DNA from: Nemertoderma westbladi
Lineage: Eukaryota > Xenacoelomorpha > Nemertodermatida > Nemertodermatidae
Direction of reading: 5' to 3'
DNA: 64,000 nucleotides
Assembly (NCBI GenBank): GCA_032718475.1
Contig: JAUCBJ010007284.1
Coordinates: 25,476 to 89,475, forward strand
Under the pieces are notes generated by a model that was not told the DNA's origin, ran no database searches, and saw only the letters and a program-made list of their open reading frames with translations. A program made the translations under genes and the position numbers. Shown here in pieces: positions 11,501 to 22,649 of this stretch. Positions within the stretch are counted from its first letter, which is position 1, and each line of letters begins with the position of its first letter.

Positions 11501-11973
11501 AAATTCATTGACGGTCGGCAAATTAGTGAGCAGTACTGTGTGTTACCGGTAGTGTGCCTGATTGTGAATGATAACTAAGCATTTCCTAAAGAATGCGCCT
11601 CATACGTGAATCATAAGCCTTACCGACTTACCGTTGTGATTAGTATAAGTCATATCTCTGTTTACCTAGATAGAGCGCCACGTCCTAAAGGAACTGTTAA
11701 TATTTCCCGAAAGTGAATAATATTAGTCAGAAATTATTTATTAACGATCAATCGAATAATACAGTAAGCTTACACTGCAATAATAATCTAAGCCCTCAGA
11801 ATCCAGTCTCCCGGGTATATCCAGCGGGTGAATGGACGCGCACTAGGCTGGCTTCTGCTAATGTTGTGTTTATTGGTATTAAATATTTGTCAACTTCTAA
11901 AGTCTATTTGTAAACCAAAAGACATATAAATTTTGGCAGGTTAAACTGCTAAAGGTCTTCAAAAGCGCGTACA

Positions 11974-12609
11974 TCGCTTCAAATACACGACGGCCTTACA
12001 AAGCTGATTCCAGGAGCTATAGTGATTTATCGCTCTCTGCAGGAGAGGTGAGAATCCCTGCGAGATGTCTGGTGTTCCAGATTTCCAGTCTTTTTCTCTG
12101 ATTTCCACAACAGATTTATTTGTGGCGGGGGAGTTTAGATCCACAGAGTCGTCTCCTGAAATGTGTAGTACAGACAGATCAATCACGGGTTTAAATAACT
12201 TTGATTTACTCGTCCGGGTTTTAGGTTTGACTTTCTCCACTACCTTGGCTTGTCTAATCTCAGCCGTGGTGAGATGAGGAGGCCATTCATCCTCTACTTT
12301 ACTTAGGAAGTCGGGTCCACCTAACCAGTCTGGAGTATCTATCAGTTCTTGAGGAGTTGCTCCTCTGGAAGCGATGTCGGCTGGATTAATCGTCCCAGGC
12401 CAATGTCTCCATTGATCTACATTAGAGTTAATATCGTCATTATCTGTGGAGTATGGTGTTCCCTCAGTTGTGTTCTCTCCCTCACTGATTTCTTCTTCCC
12501 ATTCACTCACCTGGTGTACCTGATCGTTAGGTAATCTTTCCATGAGTGTTCTATGGGAAGGTCCAGTGAAGTACCAACCTACTCTCGTTCTTCCCGCATA
12601 TGTTTGCAA
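11974..12609 (-). pseudogene. BEL-2 pol fragment lacking RT
   Basis: The frame runs from the protease-RT linker (RTRVGWYFTGPS, then PYSTDNDDIN) straight into the end of RNase H (VDQWRHWPGTINPADIASRG). It continues to YLKRC, where the BEL-1 LTR cuts it. Compared with BEL-1, roughly 600 residues are deleted in frame, including the whole polymerase with its YMDD box and most of RNase H. The deletion join lies near 12418-12425. A TGA just upstream (near 12618) separates it from the protease part. Confidence 0.85.
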
Positions 12610-12617
12610 TGGTTGCG

Positions 12618-13356
12618 GTCAAGCAGGCCGTTTCTCTAATGTCTCAAGCGCCTCATGCGCATTTTGGCCGATGAGTATCTGTACTCCTGGGTAGTCGGTG
12701 TTGAATCAAGGGATATCATGCTGCTGGGTAAAATCGTCTTCATCCTAGTTGTAAGGTTCCACTTGGTTGGTAGCAAAGTTCTTTATCGCCACCATTTTTA
12801 CTGACCTTATGCTATGTTCTCCTAGTTCGTCCTGGGGAGTGGACAATGCTCCTACATAGTAGTCTGTAGCTACTGTAGATTTCCAAACCTGCATAATTCC
12901 TGAAAGTTTCAACTTAGTTCGGAACTTGGGTTGTCCAGCAAAGATGTCTTCGGCTAGTTCTTTGTCGATGAATGTTCCTGTGCTGCCGGAGTCCAGGAGG
13001 GCATTGACTATAAAACTCTTACCTGATCCATGGACTCTCAGCTGAACTACAGGGAATTCCCGGATTCCGACGTTGGAAGTTGGCGCTTTCCAAGATGGTT
13101 GTCGGTCAGGAATAGCCGGGTGCGCTTCGTTATCGGTTTCAGTCTCATACGTAAGCGCTTGATACACCGCGGTGTTTGTCATATAACAGGATTCGTTTTC
13201 GTCGGAGAATTCGTCGGTGTAGAATCCTTCCATCTCAGAGCTGTGGTCAGTGTCATTCACATCACTGAATTGGACATGTAGTTCGGGCTCACTTACCTGA
13301 CTCGTGCGGGTTCTTTCAAATTCTGTGTGCAGCAAGATATGATGTTTGCGCCGCAC
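12618..13356 (-). pseudogene. BEL-2 gag tail and protease, last tandem unit
   Basis: It encodes the Gag tail (MEGFYTDEFSD), the WKAP linker and a retropepsin-like domain with an intact LLDSGSTGTFID active site. The frame starts after the one-base deletion in the last gag zinc finger. After EPYN a TAG replaces the Trp codon at about 12745, and further stops follow before the pol fragment. This is the only BEL-2 unit whose protease continues past the repeat border (KLKLSGIMQVWKS); the other two units stop short at KLNLS. Confidence 0.75.
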
Positions 13357-14285
13357 TTAGCACACCTCGTGTCGGAGTAACAGGTTCGCTGTTGGTGTCC
13401 TTGTCTGAGACAATTATAACACAACCGCTTATCCCACATGACTTCGCGTCTATCCTTTAAGGATTTCTTTAAGAATTCATCACACACACTTAAACGATGG
13501 GGCCCGTCGCACAATGCACATTTTGGTTTGATGTTACTTACTTTACCTTGGGTAGTGTTGTGCACACTCGTTCTTTCCTCGGGCTTTCTTCCATGAATTC
13601 TCTTAGGAGACGTAGGAGGAGTTTTTGTTACCTGTTCTCTCCTGTCACTGGTTCGAGACTTAAATTTACTTACGTCTTTAGGTGCTTTGTTGATATAGTA
13701 AGATCTTTCGGTGTCTTTCCCGCTGTTCTCCTCTTGAGAGGTTTGGCTTTCGCCGTCGTCTGTATAACACACTGGTGTTACCTTTCTCCTAGAAACGGGT
13801 TTTTCACTCACCTTATTTTCCGGTGTCTTCTCTCGGGACTGTTTTAGGAGCTGTAATTTTACTTCTCCATCTAAGAATGACATGATATCAGCCATGGTAG
13901 GGTCTCTTTGTTGTTGTTCCATCATATATAGAACTCTTTTGTCCCAACGAGTACCTACTCCACCCTTTGGCAAGGTAGATGCTACAGCTCCAATAACCAT
14001 AGAACTCTGATATTCATGAGACTTACCTAGCCAATCTAATTGTCTACAGATCTCCTGGATCTCATCGGAAAATTCTATAATCCCGCTGCTAAGAAACTTT
14101 CGGGGCGCTACCAATTTCGCATACAAATACCTAGCTATGTTAGTCCTATTACCATACCTGATGTTTAGTGTATCCCAAACTTGTCTTAATCCATCTGGAT
14201 GTCCAATAAACTTTAACGCCATTAACTTGGGAGATCCTTCCAAGCACTCGATGAGGAATCTAAGTTTCTCTCCATTAGATAGCAC
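13293..14285 (-). pseudogene. BEL-2 gag nucleocapsid part, tandem unit 1
   Basis: The 330-codon frame covers the C-terminal half of Gag: a capsid-like helical region (LRFLIECLEGSPKLMALKF), a charged linker, and zinc knuckles CALCDGPHRLSVC and CYNCLRQGHQQRTC. The third finger, CAKCGA, loses one base relative to BEL-3, so the frame leaves KHHILLH and ends in an unrelated tail. The same deletion sits in the other two units. Confidence 0.8.
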
Positions 14286-14794
14286 AGAGTTCTGTATGTT
14301 ATCTTTATAATATTCATATTCATATTCATAATATTCATTGAAAGGTTCAACTTAGTTCGGAACTTGGGTTGTCCAGCAAAGATGTCTTCGGCTAGTTCTT
14401 TGTCGATGAATGTTCCTGTGCTGCCGGAGTCCAGGAGGGCATTGACTATAAAACTCTTACCTGATCCATGGACTCTCAGCTGAACTACGGGGAATTCCCG
14501 GATTCCGACGTTGGAAGTTGGCGCTTTCCAAGATGGTTGTCGGTCAGGAATAGCCGGGTGCGCTTCGTTATCGGTTTCAGTCTCATATGTAAGCGCTCGA
14601 TACACCGCGGTGTTTGTCATATAACAGGATTCGTTTTCGTCGGAGAATTCGTCGGTGTAGAATCCTTCCATCTCAGTGCTGTGGTCAGTGTCATTCACAT
14701 CACTGAATTGGACATGTAGTTCGGGCTCACTTACCTGACTCGTGCGGGTTCTTTCAAATTCTGTATGCAGCAAGATATGATGTTTGCGCCGCAC
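14222..14794 (-). pseudogene. BEL-2 gag tail and truncated protease, unit 2 side
   Basis: A 190-codon frame holds the end of Gag, the WKAP linker and the protease start with DSGSTG. It then crosses the tandem junction and reads out of frame through the repeated ATTCAT tract (MNIMNMNMN). The protease is cut after about 50 residues, too short to be active. Confidence 0.75.
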
Positions 14795-15723
14795 TTAGCA
14801 CACCTCGCGTCGGAGTAATAGGTTCGCCGTTGGTGTCCTTGTCTGAGACAATTATAACATAACCGCTTATCCCACATGACTTCGCGTCTATCCTTTAAGG
14901 ATTTCTTTAAGAATTCATCACACACACTTAAACGATGGGGCCCGTCGCACAATGCACATTTTGGTTTGATGTTACTTACTTTACCTTGGGTAGTGCTGTG
15001 CACACTCGTTCTTTCCTCGGGCTTTCTTCCATGAATTCTCTTAGGAGACGTAGGAGGAGTTTTTGTTACCTGTTCTCTCCTGTCACTGGTTCGAGACTTA
15101 AATTTACTTACGTCTTTAGGTGCTTTGTTGATATAGTAAGATCTTTCGGTGTCTTTCCCGCTGTTCTCCTCTTGAGAGGTTTGGCTTTCGCCGTCGTCTG
15201 TATAACACACTGGTGTTACCTTTCTCCTAGAAACGGGTTTTTCACTCACCTTATTTTCCAGTGTCTTCTCTCGGGACTGTTTTAGGAGCTGTAATTTTAC
15301 TTCTCCATCTAAGAATGACATGATATCAGCCATGGTTGGGTCTCTTTGTTGTTGTTCCATCATATATAGAACTCTTTTGTCCCAACGAGTACCTACTCCA
15401 CCCTTTGGCAAGGTAGATGCTACAGCTCCAATAACCATAGAACTCTGATATTCATGAGACTTACCTAGCCAATCTAATTGTCTACAGATCTCCTGGATCT
15501 CATCGGAAAATTCTATAATCCCGCTGCTAAGAAACTTTCGGGGCGCTACCAATTTCGCATACAAATACCTAGCTATGTTAGTCCTATTACCATACCTGAT
15601 GTTTAGTGTACCCCAAACTTGTCTTAATCCATCTGGATGTCCAATAAACTTTAACGCCATTAACTTGGGAGATCCTTCCAAGCACTCGATGAGGAATCTA
15701 AGTTTCTCTCCATTAGATAGCAC
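14731..15723 (-). pseudogene. BEL-2 gag nucleocapsid part, tandem unit 2
   Basis: This has the same layout as unit 1 with a few replacements. One knuckle reads TYYSD where the others have TCYSD, so a zinc-binding Cys of the CX2CX4HX4C motif is lost in this copy. The one-base deletion after CAKCGA is present. Confidence 0.78.
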
Positions 15724-16232
15724 AGAGTTCTGTATGTTATCTTTATAATATTCATATTCATATTCATAATATTCATTGAAAGGTTCAACTTAGTTCGGAA
15801 CTTGGGTTGTCCAGCAAAGATGTCTTCGGCTAGTTCTTTGTCGATGAATGTTCCTGTGCTGCCGGAGTCCAGGAGGGCATTGACTATAAAACTCTTACCT
15901 GATCCATGGACTCTCAGCTGAACTACGGGGAATTCCCGGATTCCGATGTTGGAAGTTGGCGCTTTCCAAGATGGTTGTCGGTCAGGAATAGCCGGGTGCG
16001 CTTCGTTATCGGTTTCAGTCTCATATGTAAGCGCTCGATACACCGCGGTGTTTGTCATATAACAGGATTCGTTTTCGTCGGAGAATTCGTCGGTGTAGAA
16101 TCCTTCCATCTCAGTGCTGTGGTCAGTGTCATTCACATCACTGAATTGGACATGTAGTTCGGGCTCACTTACCTGACTCGTGCGGGTTCTTTCAAATTCT
16201 GTATGCAGCAAGATATGATGTTTGCGCCGCAC
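15660..16232 (-). pseudogene. BEL-2 gag tail and truncated protease, unit 3 side
   Basis: This is a 190-codon frame almost identical to 14222-14794. The protease start with DSGSTG is cut by the tandem junction and continues into the same out-of-frame MNIMNMNMN tail. Confidence 0.75.
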
Positions 16233-19200
16233 TTAGCACACCTCGCGTCGGAGTAACAGGTTCGCCGTTGGTGTCCTTGTCTGAGACAATTATAACATAA
16301 CCGCTTATCCCACATGACTTCACGTCTATCCTTTAAGGATTTCTTTAAGAATTCATCACACACACTTAAACGATGGGGCCCGTCGCACAATGCACATTTT
16401 GGTTTGATGTTACTTACTTTACCTTGGGTAGTGCTGTGCACACTCGTTCTTTCCTCGGGCTTTCTTCCATGAATTCTCTTAGGAGACGTAGGAGGAGTTT
16501 TTGTTACCTGTTCTCTCCTGTCACTGGTTCGAGACTTAAATTTACTTACGTCTTTAGGTGCTTTGTTGATATAGTAAGATCTTTCGGTGTCTTTCCCGCT
16601 GTTCTCCTCTTGAGAGGTTTGGCTTTCGCCGTCGTCTGTATAACACACTGGTGTTACCTTTCTCCTAGAAACGGGTTTTTCACTCACCTTATTTTCCAGT
16701 GTCTTCTCTCGGGACTGTTTTAGGAGCTGTAATTTTACTTCTCCATCTAAGAATGACATGATATCAGCCATGGTTGGGTCTCTTTTTTGTTGTTCCATCA
16801 TATATAGAACTCTTTTGTCCCAACGAGTACCTACTCCACCCTTTGGCAAGGTAGATGCTACAGCTCCAATAACCATAGAACTCTGATATTCATGAGACTT
16901 ACCTAGCCAATCTAATTGTCTACAGATCTCCTGGATCTCATCGGAAAATTCTATAATCCCGCTGCTAAGAAACTTTCGGGGCGCTACCAATTTCGCATAC
17001 AAATACCTAGCTATGTTAGTCCTATTACCATACCTGATGTTTAGTGTATCCCAAACTTGTCTTAATCCACCTGGATGTCCAATAAACTTTAACGCCATTA
17101 ACTTGGGAGATCCTTCCAAGCACTCGATGAGGAATCTAAGTTTCTCTCCATTAGATAGCACAGAGTTCTGTATGTTATCTTTATAATATTCATTAAAAGG
17201 TAACCATTTCATCTCATCTCCGTTGAACTTGACGATCTCTCCCACCTTTACCGCTTGACGGGCTTCGGTTCTAGCCATTTGACGCGTAAAACTTTCTTGG
17301 GCCATCGTATTATTTAATATCGAGTTATCGGTATATAAATTTCTCGGATTATGATCAGGTCTATATGGAATATCATTATCAACAGGTTTATAATTACCCT
17401 TAATAGTGTTTACTATAGGAGTTTCTACTTCACTAGCAGTATAGATGCGTGTAGGCTCCACACCTTGCGCATGAAATACTTCAGACCTAACAGGTTGACA
17501 CATTGTTACAGGGGGTGGTGGTATACCCCTTTGTATATTTACCAATTTATCGCGTTCTAACGCGATACTCTGCTGCACTTCTTGCAACTCTAACCTACCT
17601 TCTCTTACTGTTCCCTTTAACTGTTGAACAGTCCCTTCCATCTCTCGGACCTGCTGCGAGGAACGCAATCGATTTTCCTCCAATTGTCCAAGCAGGAGAT
17701 CCATTCCCCGCCATCGCTCATCCACCCCCTCTACCGCCGAAGCGGGAGCCGCCAACATAGTAGCGGGTAGACGAGGGACGACGGGCGATAAATCGTTGAT
17801 GTCTCGCTCGGCATCCAAGACTGGGACTGATTCTGGGGCTATTCTACTGGGCACAGGTAGTTTAGTACTGTGCAAAGGGAATTTAGATTTAGGTTCTGGA
17901 AGTACAGGTGTCTCTATCACAGAAGGGGTGGCTTTGAGAACAGGCCTAATTATTTCAGGCTCATCTACTATAGTAGGGAGTCTTTCTACTCTAATAATTT
18001 GGTCTGTGGGTTCTGTACTACCTAAGTCTGCACTAGCTAGTTGCCTTCTCACAGCTGGGGGCAAATTAGGCAATTTCTGATGGTGAGGCGTTCATCTACG
18101 TCTGCTGGAACGAGATCTATTTCCTCCGCCTTCAGGATCTGTTGTATCGCCTTCATCAGATGATGTAAATCCCTGTCTCTTGGGAGTAGATCGACTTATC
18201 ATCTGCATCTGCCTAGCTGTTCTTTGTTTATTGAAGTAGTCTTGCTTCTCTTGAAGATTTTCCAACTCTAGTTGGACTGTCTCTTCAGATGCCCTCCATT
18301 CTGCTGCTGCCACTGCCTCTGTCACCTTTCTTTCCGCTTCTGCCGCTGCCACTTTTCTTTCTGCCTCTGCCGCTGCCGCTTTTCTTTCTGCCTCTGCCAC
18401 TGTCGCTTTTCTTTCTACCTCTGCCACTGCCGCTTTTCTTTCTGCCTCTGCCACTGCCGCTTTTCTTTCTGCCTCTGCCGCTGCCGCTTTTCTTTCAACC
18501 TCTGCCGCTGCCGCTGCTGCTGTCTTTCTGTCTTCTATTCGTTTTTTCTTTAATTGTTCTTCCTGTTCCCTAGCGATGAGGATGCTTTCATCAAATTTAG
18601 CCTGCTCTGCGGCTAACATTTCCGCATCTAATGAGTCTAACACAAATTTGGCTCCCTCACTAGTAGGATGAAGTCCAGCTAGCCATCTCCTTAGCTCTTT
18701 GTCACCTATAAATCGTTGATAGTCCGACAGATAGATGTCAATGGCGTCCTTCTTCTGAGGTTTCTCTGATGTAACTTCGCTTTCCACCTGAGAAAAGGCA
18801 GCGTCTGTTGATTCTCCGTGGGTCGAGCGCTCAGTTAGCTGAATTTTCCATTGGGTCGTTCCTTGGACTTTAAGACTCACCCGTTGGAACCAAGTCTTTA
18901 CGGCAACTTGCAACGACGTGTCTTGGCTTCTCTTCGAGGCTTCCTCAAAGGCCGATAGGATTAGTCTGATTCTTAGGATTCGTTCTAGAACTTGATAAAG
19001 CAGCTCTCCCTGCTCTTGAGGTCCTTGGGGTTGTTGAAACAGTTGTTCCTCTAATCGCTCCAAAGAGCTGAAGAATCCCTGTACATATCCTGCTGCCGAC
19101 CTCTTCCACACAGCTGGATCTCTAGTGTCCTTTACCACTCCCATCCTGTATAAGTCCTCCCAGGCAGCTTCCGATAAGTTAAACGGGAGTCCGGGTCCGG

Positions 19201-19702
19201 GGAAGTTCCATTGCGTCTCGACAATAGACTTCAGTTCCTCTATTGTGTATCCCGCATAACTATCCTTGGTCGATCGCTTACTTCTCGCCCAATCGATTTG
19301 ATGTTCCTCCACCGCAATCAATACCCTAGTGAGTACGGCTTCAGGAAGTATGAGAAGTGGATCCGAATAAACTGCTTCTGCCATCTTTGCTCCGCGCTCG
19401 GGTGTCAACTCTACAGTATCTGAACTACCGGAGCTATCGGGCCGCTGAGAAATAAGTTCTCGGTTCGGGTGTTGCTGCTGTTTAACAGCTGCCTCTTGGT
19501 CCTGCTTGACTTGAGCCCGAGTGCCTATGATAGACCTACGGTGCTTTACTAGCCTAGGGTCTGATACTACTACTGGAGGGATGACCTTTCTTACAGTAGG
19601 AGGGGACTTGAACTTTGGTCTCAAATGTTCGGTACTCCTGTCGGAGTCGCAGACTGTTCTTTCTAGGAGACTATCTGACAGAGTTTGCTTTGTGTCAGCC
19701 AT
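16169..19702 (-). pseudogene. gag: BEL-2 Gag, one nonsense codon and a frameshift
   Basis: An ATG at 19702 (MADTKQTLSDSLL) opens a frame of about 1170 codons interrupted once, by TGA at 18094-18092, where BEL-3 has AGA; the part from 18073 is in frame with it. In order: a poorly ordered N terminus, a helical region, an Ala/Glu/Arg/Lys-rich coiled coil of repeated AEAERKA heptads (about residues 385-455), an RS-rich segment, a proline-rich part, a capsid-like domain and three zinc knuckles. The frame is lost in the last knuckle near 16228. It lacks the 1.23-kb insert of BEL-3 gag, so it shows the uninterrupted gag layout of the family. Confidence 0.85.
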
Positions 19703-19844
19703 GTTTGATTGTACAGTTGAATGCCTACCACCATAACAACAGTTAAAGCAAATCTAGTAATTCAGTATCAACTGTAACACTGCAAGCCTAGTGATCAATT
19801 ACCGTTACCGTTACTCAATGTAACGTGATATATATAATTTATTA

Positions 19845-19985
19845 GAATACCGGTATACACTTATAGTATATATATAAGTATTATTACAGACTAGGATTGA
19901 TTAGTCACAGAATACCGGTATATAATTTAAGCTTAAATTTATAGAAATAAATATAATAAGCCTATCGTAAATACCGGTATGTCAA
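19845..19985. repeat. About 60-bp leader repeats with ACCGGT palindromes
   Basis: Three monomers spaced about 60 bp apart each carry ATACCGGTAT. BEL-3 has five such sites at the equivalent place, so the copy number varies. Paired palindromes in a 5' leader could help genomic RNA dimerise; that is inference. Confidence 0.55.
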
Positions 19986-21466
19986 TTATTTTATAATAAC
20001 TGAATTTCTGAATTTTAGGGTTACCTTTCTTTACTTTATTACTGTTATTAAGCAGTAGTCCAACCGATATTAAGACCTAATTGGTGGATAACAGGCCTAC
20101 TATTTTATAAATCGGTTTGAGTTGATTTATAATATATATACCCGTATAATGGGTTTTTGTCAATGTTTGAAATAAATGTTATTATTTCTGGTAAGGAGTC
20201 ACTACACAGAAGCTGAACGCTCTCAGTGAAGTGCTACTTGTTGGACACTAAAACAAATAATTCTACTTTACTAAGTTACTTATTACTACAAATTACATAC
20301 AATTACTGTGTTGTGTGAGATTACAATCTCTAAATAAACACCAAAATTTACACATACAAATTTTTGGATAATTTTACAGGAAATCTACAAACCAGTCAAA
20401 CAAGGAGTTAGAATTTCTGGTTTTTACAAACGGACAGGAAACTACGGTGTTTGAAAATAATTAAGCAGTAGTAAATAAATTGCGTTGTCCAGATAAGAAA
20501 ATACCACCGTCTGACGACTTATAGTCTTTAGCTCTACAGCTCTATAAGTACTACGTTATATACCTGGAGTGTCCTTACCTAGAAGTTAATTACCGCAGCC
20601 AACCAGAGCTAACGTGCCTATTAACCACTTTACAACACAAATATACTGCCTACACACTAATTAACTTTGGAAAGTACTGTACACTAAACCCTAAATTAGG
20701 TACAAGTACTTATACAACAAATAACCAGCAGTTAAATATACTTGTACAGCTAAAAGAACCACGGTATCTGCTGGAGTGACTAGAGCATAAAATCACCAGT
20801 CTTTACCTACGCCAAGCAGCCCTGATGTAGTACCGGGGTTAATTTAACTATAACGGTATGTATAACAAGCACAATTACTGTAGGAATAAACTTGGGGAGT
20901 TATTTAGGTTGCGAATACTCGGATAGACTCTGAATAATAAATATTACGCTACCCGTGCAGACTACACAAACAAAATACAGACCAAACGCTGGCAGACTAC
21001 TATCAAGCCTAAATAAACTACAGTATATGCAGACTCCGAAATGGTTAGTTAGTAGGCGTTCTAACCGAGTAGTACGACTTATTCTTTCGGGGGGGGGGGG
21101 GGGGGGGATTTACCTTACAGCACTGGATGCCCCTACCTTCCTAACTAGTACTTTATCGGACATACACTCTACACACACTGCAATCTCTTCAGACCCAACA
21201 ACAGTCAGACAACAATCCAGCCTACAAATTATTTATACAATCTGAGCAGGCTTACACGCCTTCTGCTCAATATTACTTACAGATAAATAAAACTGACAGA
21301 AATAAGTAAAATCCCAATAAAAAACCAGGGTTGCAGTCCCTGATTAAATATCAAGACCTACCGGTATATAATTATCAAAATCGAATAATACTGTTGTACC
21401 TGTAAGTACCGGTTCGGGCAGTTGGGCAGTTAGGCCTACAGCTTACCGTTCGACCGGTACCTTCGA

Positions 21467-21491
21467 CTTTATTGCCTACGGTGCAATAAAG
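21467..21491. other. Leader hairpin next to BEL-2 5' LTR
   Basis: CTTTATTGC and GCAATAAAG are separated by 7 bases and form a perfect 9-bp stem. The BEL-3 leader has the same stem at 56049-56071 with a different loop, so the pairing is conserved while the loop is not. Confidence 0.55.
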
Positions 21492-22024
21492 AATCTAAAA
21501 TATATTATTGTTCTTACCAGAACAATAGACAACTGTATTTATTGTCTACTGTGCAATAAAGAAAAAATCTATTATTGTTCGCGCTTTCAGACCTTTAGCA
21601 GTTTAACCTACCAATTTTAGGTGTCCTCTTGTTTATAAATCGACTTTAGCCTATAACAATTATTTAATGCACATGAAGTAACATTAGCCGAAGCCAGTCT
21701 ATGCGCGATCATTCACCCACAGTTAAGGGAGACTGGATTCGGGTGCTTTGAAGTTATTGCGTTGCAGACCTACTGTATTATTCGATTGATCGTTACTATT
21801 TAATCTCTGACAATATTATTCACTTTCGGGGAATTATTAACAGTTCCTTTAGGACGTGGCGCTTTAAGTATAAAAACAGAGTTATGACTTATACTAAACA
21901 CAACGAGATGCCGACTGATTTTCGTAAATAGCGCATTCTTTAGGAGATGCTTTATTATCTGTCACACTACTGCACACAACTTCACACTGTTTCACACTGA
22001 TCTGCCGACCGTCACTGAATTTAA

Positions 22025-22036
22025 CCATATATAAGG
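22025..22036 (-). promoter_or_regulatory. TATA-like tract in BEL-2 LTR
   Basis: CCTTATATATGG on the minus strand precedes the conserved TTCAGTGACGGTCGGCAGAT block, as in the other LTRs. Core promoter role inferred. Confidence 0.4.
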
Positions 22037-22541
22037 AGGATAGCAACTGACACATGTAGGGATTATGAAATAGCATTTAATGCACACTAAAACCACTGTA
22101 ATGTAAGTCGCAATTGCTACCGGTAACCGGTCCCTCTAACCTTTAGTAATCAAGAAGATTGGGGGTTTTATGATTATTTATCGATATTCTCCAAATATAA
22201 CAACATATCCATCAACATATAACCATTAATAACAGACAGTAAACAGAAGTAAAATAATGCGGTGATAGTCAGCCAGTATCGGTAATACCGGTACCGCAGG
22301 TGCCAAGTGACCAGTTGTTATGGTTAGTTGCACAGTTGCACAGTGCAGTAGGGCCAGGTTGACAGGATAATAGATTTACGTTCTTATAATCAAAGCCGTC
22401 TAATGTTCGCCAAAGTCTGAAACTTCCAACACAGAAGCACAGAATAATTTCCAAGCAGTTGTTCTCGCTCAGAAAGGTAAACAAAGACCGTAATGCATTG
22501 CGCGGTTTTCCGTAGGCCTCTGTGCAAAATAAAATGAAAAT

Positions 22542-22553
22542 CGCTCTGATTGG
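22542..22553 (-). promoter_or_regulatory. Conserved CCAAT box in BEL-2 LTR
   Basis: The minus strand reads CCAATCAGAGCG, identical to the box in the BEL-1 and BEL-3 LTRs. Confidence 0.55.
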
Positions 22554-22649
22554 CCGAGCCTGAACAAAGAGAGGCTCCACATCGACAGTAAATCAGCTGA
22601 CAGATTTCGTCATCTGAACTACAATCTATTTAGAGTATTAGCGCTTGCG

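Larger units (their letters stand above)
150..11973 (+). mobile_element. BEL-1: 5'-truncated BEL/Pao LTR retrotransposon
   Basis: Order on the plus strand: the last codons of gag, an open protease-RT-RNase H-integrase frame, a 1.6-kb spacer, a broken 4.25-kb ORF3 and a 3' LTR at 10712-11973. The 5' LTR and most of gag are missing and are replaced by an inverted LTR fragment. The right LTR end abuts pol of BEL-2 in the opposite orientation. This fits BEL-1 having inserted into BEL-2 pol, followed by a deletion that removed the left side of both; that history is inference. Confidence 0.88.
10712..11973 (+). repeat. BEL-1 3' LTR
   Basis: It starts TGTAAAAGC directly after CTGGGAGCGT and ends GCGCGTACA, matching the TGTAAAAGC...GCGCGAACA ends of the BEL-3 LTRs. 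Length is about 1262 bp. It contains a CCAATCAGAGCG box and a TATA-like tract shared by all LTRs of the family. The U3 part differs strongly from the BEL-3 LTR, so it belongs to a different subfamily. The last three bases (ACA) are shared with the flanking BEL-2 pol sequence. Confidence 0.85.
12903..17200 (-). repeat. 1438-bp gag-protease segment, three tandem copies
   Basis: Three head-to-tail units lie at about 12903-14340, 14341-15778 and 15779-17200, with a period of 1438 bp. Each runs from the middle of gag through the zinc knuckles into the first third of protease. The two internal junctions carry an expanded ATTCAT tract and join gag FNEYYK to protease KLNLS at a short AAAGG/AAAGT match. 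Units two and three share base changes that unit one lacks, so they are the closest pair. The three units are nearly identical, so the event is recent relative to the BEL-2/BEL-3 split. Confidence 0.92.
19703..21575 (-). other. BEL-2 5' leader
   Basis: This is 1.87 kb of AT-rich untranslated leader between the 5' LTR and gag, homologous to 53863-56087 of BEL-3. It holds AATACCGGTATT-type palindromes near 19850, 19914 and 19973, a run of about 20 G at 21089-21107 that is only 4-5 G in BEL-3, and hairpins CTTTATTGC/GCAATAAAG at 21467-21491 close to the LTR. No coding frame is supported. Confidence 0.7.

Noticed and set aside
1-11570. Inverted match between 1-149 and about 11421-11570 as terminal inverted repeats of a giant DNA transposon
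   Set aside because: The right partner lies in the middle of a proper LTR that continues to 11973, and the genes inside are BEL/Pao. It is an inverted LTR piece from another copy.
18272-18573. Plus-strand frames rich in Leu/Pro/Phe or Cys/Arg/Phe
   Set aside because: They are antisense readings of the Ala/Glu/Arg/Lys repeat in BEL-2 gag.
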